Positions 56,409-64,000 of a stretch of 64,000 nt of DNA are shown in pieces. The notes under the pieces were generated by a model, which saw nothing but the letters and a program-made list of their open reading frames with translations, was not told the DNA's origin and made no database searches. A program made the position numbers and the translations under genes. Within the stretch, counting starts at the first letter, position 1. Each line of letters opens with the position of its first letter. Source of the stretch: Cerrena zonata (taxonomy: Eukaryota; Basidiomycota; Agaricomycetes; Polyporales; Cerrenaceae); assembly GCA_038087015.1 (NCBI GenBank), contig JASBNA010000052.1, positions 124,001 through 188,000 of the forward strand, in the 5' to 3' direction.

Positions 56409-59400
56409 CTATTTTTTGCTTTTGATACTTTCGATCAAATCACCTCCTAAAAGAGAGATTTGATGGATGATAGCTTCTTTATTTACTATAACTTCATCAT
56501 TGCTATCTTCGACTGGTTTGAAGTTCAAGCCTAAGTTTACTCTAAACTTTTTCTTTGCCAAGTTGGTTGGAATAAAAACACAGCCAATCACATTTGAGCC
56601 ATTTTTGTTTAACCCGGTGAATTTTCTGGTTGAGAAAATGATAGCGTTACCAAATTTTTTATTCAATTCTTTAACGAATTCTTGAATTAAGTCATACAGA
56701 GTTGTGATGTCATCTGCAAATGAGGTTAAGGAGCCAATCAAATTTTTAAAAGCGTTGGTTGGTAAAATCCCTGAAGAAGCAGTTAAATCGGTGGTTTTAA
56801 CATTAATAACAAAATCGTAATCTTTCAAAGCAGGAGTGAAAAGAAGGTCTAATTGATCATCGCTTATACCTTGAGCCTTCACTAAGTTGATGGCTGCACG
56901 GGATAATGCTGTCAATCTACTTGCAATTGGTAAAGTAAGGTCATTGGACCATAAAATACCTGAAGGATCGTCTTTTGAACCAATAAAGAACTGAGTCTTA
57001 ATACCAGATGGATCACTCTTTCTTATTTTTTCAAAATTCTTTTGAATAACTTGGTAGGCTTGAATAGATAATTTATCACTTAAATCAAAATCATCTTCAT
57101 CTGGATTATTTCTAACCAAGTCTAAAATCAATGGATCTTCCTTCCAGTTCCAATTCGCTAAAAAGTTCAAAATTTGTAAAAATCCATTTTCGATTGAATT
57201 TGGAACACTGTAAGGAGCTGGGTCAACAAAAGGTTTCAATGCGATAAGCTCAACCAATTCATCATTGAAATGGTGTAATAATAATTGAGAATCTAACCAT
57301 TGTTTGAATAATCTAACAGTTGGTGAGTAGAATGGGAAATGATGTGCCAATACACTAACGGTTCTGGTATGTTTAACTGAACCTAAGTAATTTTGGTTGA
57401 ACTTTAAATAAACTTCTTGAACAAGAGCTTTTTGTTTTTCTGCATTAGTAACAGCTCTCAAATATAATACTTCATCACGTTCAGCTAGAACTCTTATTTT
57501 AAATCCATATCCTTCTGGAGTCAATATATTTAGTAAACAAATATCTTCATTAAATGGAACTGAGTCGTCTTTGGTAATGAATGAACTATAATTAGTTTCG
57601 GAATTAATTTTTTCATTAATTTTCAATAAAAACGCAGTTTTTGTTTTTTCCAAAGCACTTATTTCATCAGGCCATCTAGTTGATGTTTCAAACTGTAAGA
57701 CAACCTGGTTCCAGAAATTTGGATTTGATGCAGCAAATGGAACAGGCTGCAATAATGAAGAATTTCTTAAACCAGTCGATGCGGGCATGATGGATTTGAT
57801 ACTTAATGGTAGATCTAAATTAGTCAAGATTTTAGACATTTCCTCAAAAGAAGATTTCAAATTTGTGAAACTAACTGTTGATGAGACACTTTGAGCAGCA
57901 GATCCTAATAAAGGAGTTGGTAAGAAATTATTGAATTTGGTAATTTCAGAATTTAAATGATCGGAAATATGATTAGAAAAATGCAAGTCAAGAGCATACT
58001 TGATGATTGTTAATACAACTGGTTCATTGTTATTTACTGACCAAACAACACAGTGTTGGATCGAACCATCTTTAAATCTTCTTAAGGAAGCCACAGAACC
58101 CCAGAACGATCTGAATTTGAATCCTGCTTGTTCATCTTCGTTATTTGGGCCTTTTGTAAGTAATTTTTCTGATTCATCAGGATTTAATTTAAGACCGATA
58201 GAAAAACTATCACTTATACTTGAAGGTTTTCTTTTATTAATTGAAAAACTTGATTGTGCTTTTTTACTTTTGATGCTTAATTGAGTGATTCTATCCCCTA
58301 AGGCATTTTTCAAAATCAAATACACTTTATGCTTAACGAAATTATCAAAAGTGATAAAAGAGATTTTTTCCAAAGGACCAAAAGAATCAAAAACATCTTC
58401 TGGAATATCCAAGTTTATAATTATATCAAATTTCATTTGATCGATTTGGGAACTTTGTAATAAGATAGGGTCAAATCTATCTCTGACAACATCATTCAAC
58501 AAGCCAAGAGTTTCTTGTGCTTGTTTTTGTAAGATTGTGTATGAAGATTGAGTCATTTTCCATAGTATATTTAATTTAACGTTTTTATCAAATAAAGTTG
58601 GTACATTAAAACCATCTGATTTATATTTTGAGGTAATGTTTTCACCAATTAAACTTGAAAATGAAACATAACCTGATGATAAGTCCATAGTGGCTAAATA
58701 TTTAATAGTACCTTTGAATAATTGATAAGATGAAAACCCATGTAATAAAATTTTATTACCATTGACACCACCACCATTTAACAAAGCAGCCATTAACATG
58801 GCGAATTCAAAATGACCGAACCCACCAGAATTTATTGATGAACCAAGACGACGTTGTTGTAACCATAATCTACCTAATATGCAAGCATCTTTAAATGCTT
58901 CAGTTGATTTTTTGTGAGTGTATAAATATTTTAAGTAATAGTCATATGTAGTCAGTGAAATTAATGAGGAATTGTAAATGGGAGTTGGAGGAAGACTTTT
59001 CGAGTCGTCAATTTGTTGAACTCTGATACAATTTTTATCTGGTAATAATTTTTTAGCATCAAAAACACCAAAGGGGAACCCAACAATTAAATTTATAGTA
59101 AATTTTGTTTTATGGAAGGATAAGTCTTCAGGGTTATCGGTTTTAATACTTTCCAATCTAAGGACAGGACATAATACATCATCATTCAAGAATTTATAGG
59201 AGATTTTAATTGGAAGATTATTTTTTTTAGAAAGGGGTATTAAGTTATCGGCCAAATAAGACAAATAAAATGCTCTTTTGTATAATGCTCTATAATTTAA
59301 ATAATCTTTTGGTTGAAATAATTCTTTTGGCATGGTCAAGGTAATGTCTATTGAACTTCCAGAGGCTTGGGAAATCCCTGTTTTTAATCCGAACGATCCC

Positions 59401-59966
59401 ACAAGACTGACGTCTTCTGGAGATAAATAAGAAAACTTGTAATTAACCTTGCTTGGTTTTGGATCAGGGAATGGGATCACAAGTTTTTTGGAATCAAATA
59501 ATTTGTTGACATCATCTAAACTAAGATCAGTGGCAGGAGGAATTTGCGTAATACAATCGTGTAATCTGTGAAGAACTTTTTCAATCTTGTTAACATGGCC
59601 GTCTTTCAACTTGACTTCGGTTATTAACTCATCTATTTGCAACTTGAAAATATTAGATTTAAATATCTCGGCAGTTTCTCGAGCCACTTGAATATCCTGT
59701 GCTGACAACTGTTTCTTTTGTTTTTTATTTGGGGGACCACTTTGGTGTTTGCTTTCTTGCTCTTCTTCTTCCTCTTCTTCATCATCATCGTCGTCTTCTT
59801 CTTCCTCATCCTCGCTGACTTCGTCCGACTTACGTTCTATTTCCACTGCTCGTCTTTCAGCTGCCTCTATATGACCATTTTGTTCTTCGCTGCTTGAACG
59901 AGCCTCGATGTTATGGATTTCGTCAACCGGGTTGAAAGTAACTTGATTTATCTTTCTTTTACCCAT
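56409..59966 (-). CDS. UTP22: U3 snoRNP / small-subunit processome protein Utp22 (NRAP)
   Basis: 90S pre-ribosome component required for 18S rRNA maturation, also found in the CURI complex with Rrp7 and casein kinase 2. 1185 aa. An acidic N-terminus (EEEEDDDDDEEEEEEEQE) precedes nucleotidyltransferase-like repeats that have lost the catalytic site. Recognisable NRAP stretches: FKLQIDELITEVKLKDGHV, LIVGFPFGVFDAKKLLPDKN, LLGLLNDVVRDRFDPILLQ, LVELIALKPFVDPAPYSVPNS, LGLNFKPVEDSNDEVIVNKE. It ends LGGDLIESIKSKK. Divergent from ERG7, 493 bp apart. Confidence 0.96.
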   Translation of the reverse strand: MGKRKINQVTFNPVDEIHNIEARSSSEEQNGHIEAAERRAVEIERKSDEVSEDEEEEDDDDDEEEEEEEQESKHQSGPPNKKQKKQLSAQDIQVARETAEIFKSNIFKLQIDELITEVKLKDGHVNKIEKVLHRLHDCITQIPPATDLSLDDVNKLFDSKKLVIPFPDPKPSKVNYKFSYLSPEDVSLVGSFGLKTGISQASGSSIDITLTMPKELFQPKDYLNYRALYKRAFYLSYLADNLIPLSKKNNLPIKISYKFLNDDVLCPVLRLESIKTDNPEDLSFHKTKFTINLIVGFPFGVFDAKKLLPDKNCIRVQQIDDSKSLPPTPIYNSSLISLTTYDYYLKYLYTHKKSTEAFKDACILGRLWLQQRRLGSSINSGGFGHFEFAMLMAALLNGGGVNGNKILLHGFSSYQLFKGTIKYLATMDLSSGYVSFSSLIGENITSKYKSDGFNVPTLFDKNVKLNILWKMTQSSYTILQKQAQETLGLLNDVVRDRFDPILLQSSQIDQMKFDIIINLDIPEDVFDSFGPLEKISFITFDNFVKHKVYLILKNALGDRITQLSIKSKKAQSSFSINKRKPSSISDSFSIGLKLNPDESEKLLTKGPNNEDEQAGFKFRSFWGSVASLRRFKDGSIQHCVVWSVNNNEPVVLTIIKYALDLHFSNHISDHLNSEITKFNNFLPTPLLGSAAQSVSSTVSFTNLKSSFEEMSKILTNLDLPLSIKSIMPASTGLRNSSLLQPVPFAASNPNFWNQVVLQFETSTRWPDEISALEKTKTAFLLKINEKINSETNYSSFITKDDSVPFNEDICLLNILTPEGYGFKIRVLAERDEVLYLRAVTNAEKQKALVQEVYLKFNQNYLGSVKHTRTVSVLAHHFPFYSPTVRLFKQWLDSQLLLHHFNDELVELIALKPFVDPAPYSVPNSIENGFLQILNFLANWNWKEDPLILDLVRNNPDEDDFDLSDKLSIQAYQVIQKNFEKIRKSDPSGIKTQFFIGSKDDPSGILWSNDLTLPIASRLTALSRAAINLVKAQGISDDQLDLLFTPALKDYDFVINVKTTDLTASSGILPTNAFKNLIGSLTSFADDITTLYDLIQEFVKELNKKFGNAIIFSTRKFTGLNKNGSNVIGCVFIPTNLAKKKFRVNLGLNFKPVEDSNDEVIVNKEAIIHQISLLGGDLIESIKSKK

Positions 59967-60459
59967 CTTGAGACTATCTTGCGAAGGTATTTCGTGAAAT
60001 ATCGACTGAACTAACTCTCAGACAACTAATAAAGTGTAACGATTCAATACTTCAAAGCCTTGAGTCAAACAGTAACCTGGCTATGATATTAAATGAGCCT
60101 CCTTCTGTATTATCCTGGACTAAACAGTTATCGAAGGTTAACCGCTGGGATGGATTCTTCGTTTTTTTTTTTTTCTTTTTCTGTTGATAATTTTTGGTTT
60201 TTTTAAGATGAGTAACTAAAAAAATCTTCGCGGTTCTCTCAATTTTATTTAGCAAAAGCACGACTTTTGTCCGGGAAGAGAAAGTGTATTGGAGTGGCGT
60301 GCCTTGGCCAAAACTTTGGGGTGTTTGGATCTTTTTCTTGGGTTTTCACGTGATTGGCATATCGATCTATACGAGCAGTTCCCAAAAGACGAGACTGAAA
60401 GATTGCAACTACGAGTTGTTTAGCTTTTAACAATTGGTTGAAGAAGATAGTTCTCGAAG
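59967..60459. other. Divergent UTP22 / ERG7 promoter
   Basis: 493 bp. GATGAG (PAC core) at 60207-60212, T tracts at about 60160-60175 and 60196-60204, CACGTG near 60349-60354, and the sterol element TATACGA at 60368-60374. A minus frame overlapping the ERG7 start (60245-60583) is not supported. Confidence 0.6.
60368..60374 (-). promoter_or_regulatory. Sterol regulatory element upstream of ERG7
   Basis: TATACGA, reverse complement TCGTATA, the core SRE bound by Upc2/Ecm22 in yeasts, 86 bp before the ERG7 ATG. In CTG-clade yeasts Upc2 controls ERG genes and azole response. Confidence 0.65.
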
Positions 60460-62649
60460 ATGTATTATTCTGAGCAGCTAGGTCTTGAGCAAACTGATCC
60501 AAGACGTTGGAGATTGCAGACAGATGAGTATGGTGCTGAAACCTGGCAATATTTGAGTGCTGAAGAAAGTGAGTCGATTCCACAATCGACGTTTACACAA
60601 TATTTATTGGGTGTTGAGGGATTCCCAACTCCAAAGGCTGAGGATATCAAGACGCCGTCAAAGGCTGCTGAAAAAGGAGCTGATTTTTTCAAGTTATTAC
60701 AAGATGAAAGTGGGATATTTCCTTGCCAATATAAGGGTCCTATGTTTATGACTATTGGGTATATTGCAGCCCATATTTTCACTAAGAGTGAGATTCCGGA
60801 GCCTTTTAGAATCGAGATGATTAGATATATAGTGAATACTGCGCATCCAGTTGATGGCGGTTGGGGTTTGCACTCAATTGATAAGTCAACATGTTTCGGT
60901 ACTACCATTAATTATGTGAATTTAAGATTATTAGGGCTACCAGCTAGCCATCCAGTATGCGTCAAGGCCAGGAAAACATTGCACAGATTAGGAGGTGCGT
61001 TGGGGAATCCTCACTGGGGAAAAGCATGGTTATCTGTCTTGAATTTATACGATTGGGAAGGTGTTAATCCTGCACCACCTGAATTATGGTTATTACCATA
61101 TTCCTTACCAATCCATCCAGGTAGATGGTGGGTTCATACTAGAGCCATTTACTTACCTTTAGGATACGTTTCAGCTAATAAGTTACAATGTGAATTAGAT
61201 GACTTGTTAAAAGAGATTCGTACTGAAATTTATTTACCAAAACAATTACCTTACGAAAATATTGACTTCAGTAAGCATAGAAACAATGTTTGCGGAGTTG
61301 ATTTGTATTATCCTCATACTAAAGTTTTGGACTTAGCCAATTGGGCTCTTGTTAAATATGAAAAATATGTTAGACCAAATTGGTTATTGAAATTATCTAA
61401 TAAGAAAAGTTATGAATTTATTAAAAAAGAATTTAAAAATACTGACTATCTTTGTATTGCTCCTGTCAATTTTGCTTTTAATATGATTGTTGCATACGCT
61501 GAAGAAGGTCCAAATTCTGAGACTTTCCAAAAACTTAATCAACGTAAAAATGATACGATTTTCCATGGTCCTCAAGGTATGACTAATATGGGTACCAATG
61601 GTGTTCAAGTTTGGGACGTTGCATTCATGATACAGTACTTTTATATGTCAGGATTACTGGAATCTTCTAAATATCATGATATGATTCGTAAAGGTTATCA
61701 ATTTTTAGTTAGATCCCAATTTGATCTGGAATGTGAACCAGGAAGTTTTAGAGATAAAAGAGTAGGAGGTTGGCCCTTCAGTACTAAACAACAGGGTTAT
61801 ACCGTTAGTGATTGCACTGCTGAAGCCATGAAAGCGATCATAATGGTTAGAAATGATCCAACATTTCATGATATTAAAGATGATATTAAAGATAAAAATT
61901 TGTATAATGCTATTGATGTATTATTAACAATTCAAAATAGAGGGGACTTTGAATATGGATCATTTTCTGCTTATGAAATTATCAGATCAACACCTTTATT
62001 AGAAAAATTGAATCCAGCAGAAGTTTTCAACCAAATCATGGTGGAATATCCTTATGTTGAATGTACCGATTCATCAGTTTTGGGAATGACATATTTTGCA
62101 AAAAATTATCCACATTATAGAAGTGATGAAATTAAATTTGCTATTGATGACGCAATTAATTATATTATCAAAGCACAAAATTCAGTTGATGGCAGTTGGT
62201 ATGGCTCATGGGGGGTTTGTTTTACTTATGCTTCAATGTTTGCCTTAGAAGCCCTTAATACTGTTGGATTGAGTTACTTGAATTCGGAAACAGTCAGAAA
62301 AGGTTGTGATTTTCTTATTTCAAAACAAAGACCCGACGGTGGATGGTCAGAATCAATGAAATCTTGTGAAACTCATACATATATACCTACTGAAAAATCC
62401 TTGTTGGTTCAAACAGCTTGGGCTACAATTGGATTAATTCTTTCTGATTATCCAAATAAAGAACCAATTAAGAGAGCCATCAAACTTATCATGGAACGCC
62501 AATTACCTACCGGTGAATGGAAATTCGAAGACGTGGAAGGGGTGTTTAATCATAGTTGTGCTATCGAATATCCATCATACAAATTCTTATTCCCAATAAA
62601 AGCCTTAGGTTTGTATAGAAAAAGATATGGTGATGAACCAATCATATAG
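60460..62649 (+). CDS. ERG7: Lanosterol synthase (2,3-oxidosqualene cyclase)
   Basis: Cyclises oxidosqualene to lanosterol on ER/lipid-droplet membranes, the first cyclic step of ergosterol synthesis. 729 aa; Candida Erg7 proteins are ~728. The catalytic acid Asp451 is in VSDCTAEAMKAIIMV (DCTAE). QW repeats are present: QRPDGGWSESMKSCETHTY, QNSVDGSWYGSWGV, QRLPTGEWKFEDVEG-like end. The N-terminal region GGWGLHSIDKSTCFGTTINYV and YSLPIHPGRWWVH are typical. Codon 423 is CTG and codon 400 is CTG; at 423 homologues have Thr or Ser (QFDSEC-type), supporting Ser. Start ATG 60460. Confidence 0.98.
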   Translation: MYYSEQLGLEQTDPRRWRLQTDEYGAETWQYLSAEESESIPQSTFTQYLLGVEGFPTPKAEDIKTPSKAAEKGADFFKLLQDESGIFPCQYKGPMFMTIGYIAAHIFTKSEIPEPFRIEMIRYIVNTAHPVDGGWGLHSIDKSTCFGTTINYVNLRLLGLPASHPVCVKARKTLHRLGGALGNPHWGKAWLSVLNLYDWEGVNPAPPELWLLPYSLPIHPGRWWVHTRAIYLPLGYVSANKLQCELDDLLKEIRTEIYLPKQLPYENIDFSKHRNNVCGVDLYYPHTKVLDLANWALVKYEKYVRPNWLLKLSNKKSYEFIKKEFKNTDYLCIAPVNFAFNMIVAYAEEGPNSETFQKLNQRKNDTIFHGPQGMTNMGTNGVQVWDVAFMIQYFYMSGLLESSKYHDMIRKGYQFLVRSQFDLECEPGSFRDKRVGGWPFSTKQQGYTVSDCTAEAMKAIIMVRNDPTFHDIKDDIKDKNLYNAIDVLLTIQNRGDFEYGSFSAYEIIRSTPLLEKLNPAEVFNQIMVEYPYVECTDSSVLGMTYFAKNYPHYRSDEIKFAIDDAINYIIKAQNSVDGSWYGSWGVCFTYASMFALEALNTVGLSYLNSETVRKGCDFLISKQRPDGGWSESMKSCETHTYIPTEKSLLVQTAWATIGLILSDYPNKEPIKRAIKLIMERQLPTGEWKFEDVEGVFNHSCAIEYPSYKFLFPIKALGLYRKRYGDEPII

Positions 62650-63574
62650 ATGTTTTCTATCAGTCCCGTGGTGGGCAAATTTGACATCTTCATTTCCCGG
62701 CAAGGTGTATATATCTTCAATATTTTACGATCTGTGCATATTTGATCATCATTTCTCTGCAATGTAATTCCAAACGTATAAATTTTTGTAGCTGGAGGGC
62801 CTTGCATGACTTGACACTTTAATGCCCGGCGTTCCGGCTTATTACCTAAAACGTGGTGCAAGTTTGGATGTTGCTTTCCACCAAAAAAAAAAAAAGATAG
62901 AGAAGGCAAAACGCTGCACATGAATCCCGGTTTTCAAATACCGGCCAATTAAATTGATGTCTATAAGCCTTGTAAAACCTTTACATGATTAATAGGAGCT
63001 TGCTAGAAGTGAAAAGTTTAATTGGGTGATACAAGACAAAAATGACTTTTGAATACGAAGAAAAATGACAAAGATATTTCTCTTAAGAGTTCTAAAACCT
63101 TAGGAACTTTATTCTTAGATAATTCCTGATGAAAAACTATCGGTCCGGAAATTCAGTCAGAGAACTCCCGCTAATGTGCCTTGTTACGCCCTCCGGTGAC
63201 TTCTTCTCCTAATTTTCAAATAATTTACTGAAGGTCATACAGAAATATGAAAAATAAAATATGTCTGCTGGATGCTGGAGCTGTTAAAAATAGGGCCATG
63301 TTTAAACAACTGTAAGCGATTTTTTCTTAAAACGAAAAGGAGACAATAAAATAATTAAATTAAAGCAGAAAAGTCAAAAATGCAGTTGAAATTAATGCAG
63401 CCTTGAATTTCAAACACCGAAATTGGGTCACCGCCTGACACATATACATATTTGGATGTACGTTTTTGGTATAAATATAGAAAGATTTCCTTTTTTTTAA
63501 CCGTATTCTGATCTTTTCTCTTCATTTTGATAATTTACTCTTATACACTTATATAATCTTATAATATTAATTAA
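62650..63574. other. Intergenic: ERG7 3' flank and promoter of the Pro/His-rich gene
   Basis: 925 bp. An inverted repeat CCGGT-N8-ACCGG at 62927-62944, further CGG/CCG words at about 63138-63150 and 63187-63193, and TATAAATA at 63470-63477 about 98 bp before the next ATG. An A tract at 62883-62895. No RNA gene recognised. Confidence 0.6.
63470..63477 (+). promoter_or_regulatory. TATA box of the Pro/His-rich gene
   Basis: TATAAATA 98 bp before the ATG at 63575, a normal position for a yeast TATA box. Confidence 0.6.
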
Positions 63575-64000
63575 ATGGTTGGTTCTAGAAACATGGATTC
63601 CGAGTTACCTTTATATCATTCAATTCCATCTGTTGCGGAAGATCAAAAGACAGATAATGATGAAACACATCAAGAATTAAGCTCTTCAGATACCGAAGAG
63701 TTTGATACTGAGAAAATAACAGAATCCACTTCTGAAGAGACAGGTTCTGGTGACTCAGAAAACTCCTATGGGTATGGGGCTGGCTACCAATTTTATACTC
63801 CTCCTCCTCCTCCACATCATTTCCAATTCCATAGTGAAGGATATCAAAATGCACCTTATCGCCATCTTCACTCTCGTGGCCACGGCGGTAAGGGATTGTC
63901 CAATTCCGAACATTTCAAGGGACATTTCCATCCTCCTCCTCCTCCTCCTCCTCCTCAGCACCGTACTGGTTCTTTTGGTGCACCTCCTCCACCCCATCAT
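63575..64000 (+). CDS. Pro/His-rich protein, 5' part (runs off the window)
   Basis: Open from the ATG at 63575 to the window end with no stop (142 codons seen). The N-terminus is acidic and Ser/Thr-rich (ETHQELSSSDTEEFDTEKI), then a Tyr/Gly segment (YGYGAGYQFY), then runs of Pro and His: TPPPPPHHFQFH, FHPPPPPPPPQH, GAPPPPHH. Poly-Pro could bind profilin, SH3 or WW domains, but the His content also recalls metal-binding. No domain seen so far; the rest is outside. The minus frames in this stretch are shadows of the CCT repeats. Confidence 0.75.
   Translation, partial: MVGSRNMDSELPLYHSIPSVAEDQKTDNDETHQELSSSDTEEFDTEKITESTSEETGSGDSENSYGYGAGYQFYTPPPPPHHFQFHSEGYQNAPYRHLHSRGHGGKGLSNSEHFKGHFHPPPPPPPPQHRTGSFGAPPPPHH

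Noticed and set aside
60245..60583. 112-aa minus ORF over the ERG7 start
   Set aside because: Antisense to the ERG7 5' region with no domain.
60465..60908. 147-aa minus ORF inside ERG7
   Set aside because: Antisense shadow of a clear lanosterol synthase.
1..64000. tRNA genes
   Set aside because: I looked for A/B-box-like sequences (for example GGTTCGAATC) in the intergenic regions and saw none that could fold as a tRNA; a tRNAscan run would settle it.

Overview
The window is chromosomal DNA from a budding yeast, very probably of the CTG-Ser (CUG=serine) clade that includes Candida, Debaryomyces, Scheffersomyces and Spathaspora. Genes are compact, mostly intronless and AT-rich. The two introns seen have yeast GTATGT / (T)ACTAAC / TAG signals. 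Gene content is that of an ascomycete yeast: ERG7, CPA2, CDC7, UTP22, RPC40, KAP104, BUD14 and SIT1. CTG codons are rare and fall where homologues or internal repeats have serine or another polar residue (ERG7 codon 423; repeats of the GPI protein at 2.2 kb). CTG should therefore be read as Ser throughout. I see no tRNA, rRNA, transposon, CRISPR, centromere or telomere.

Layout. 0-5 kb: 3' end of mitochondrial Phe-tRNA synthetase (MSF1), MRPL16, a BLOC-1-type coiled-coil protein, and two tandem acidic, Cys-studded, probably GPI-anchored proteins. 5-14 kb: VPS24 (51-nt intron), a Pmp3/SNA-type PPxY membrane protein, RFC5, MXR1, a UBP9/UBP13 deubiquitinase, a glutathione transferase-like protein, a 2-oxoglutarate/Fe(II) oxygenase and a 70-aa hypothetical. 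14-26.7 kb: a seven-TM protein, AXL1-type insulinase, an Asn/Ser-rich protein, copper amine oxidase, a TIP1/PAU-domain wall protein and a C2H2 zinc-finger factor, separated by long intergenic regions with short tandem and inverted repeats. 26.8-40.7 kb: siderophore transporter SIT1, CPA2, GPI19, KAP104 and BUD14. 41.5-47 kb: three same-strand genes for vacuolar proteins (FTH1, NPC2, VSB1). 47-64 kb: a Ser/Asn-rich protein, CDC7, MRPS35 (155-nt intron holding a candidate C/D-box snoRNA), a p24 protein, RPC40, a DUF1746-like membrane protein, UTP22, ERG7, and the 5' end of a Pro/His-rich gene that runs off the window.

Themes. Many genes serve the endomembrane/vacuole system (VPS24, SNA-like, BLOC-1, p24, FTH1, NPC2, VSB1, GPI19), the mitochondrial translation apparatus (MSF1, MRPL16, MRPS35) or ribosome and polymerase biogenesis (RPC40, UTP22). 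Several promoters carry sites that fit the gene: an MCB before RFC5, two Gcn4 sites before CPA2, PAC and RRPE before RPC40, and an Upc2-type sterol element before ERG7.

The most notable observations are the candidate intronic snoRNA in MRPS35; three single-base frame breaks within 2.4 kb (one in BUD14, two in FTH1); the acidic Cys-rich GPI pair; a GC-rich island at 47.46-47.76 kb; a cluster of TCGCGACA-type sites between CDC7 and MRPS35; and several repeat arrays or palindromes in promoters.
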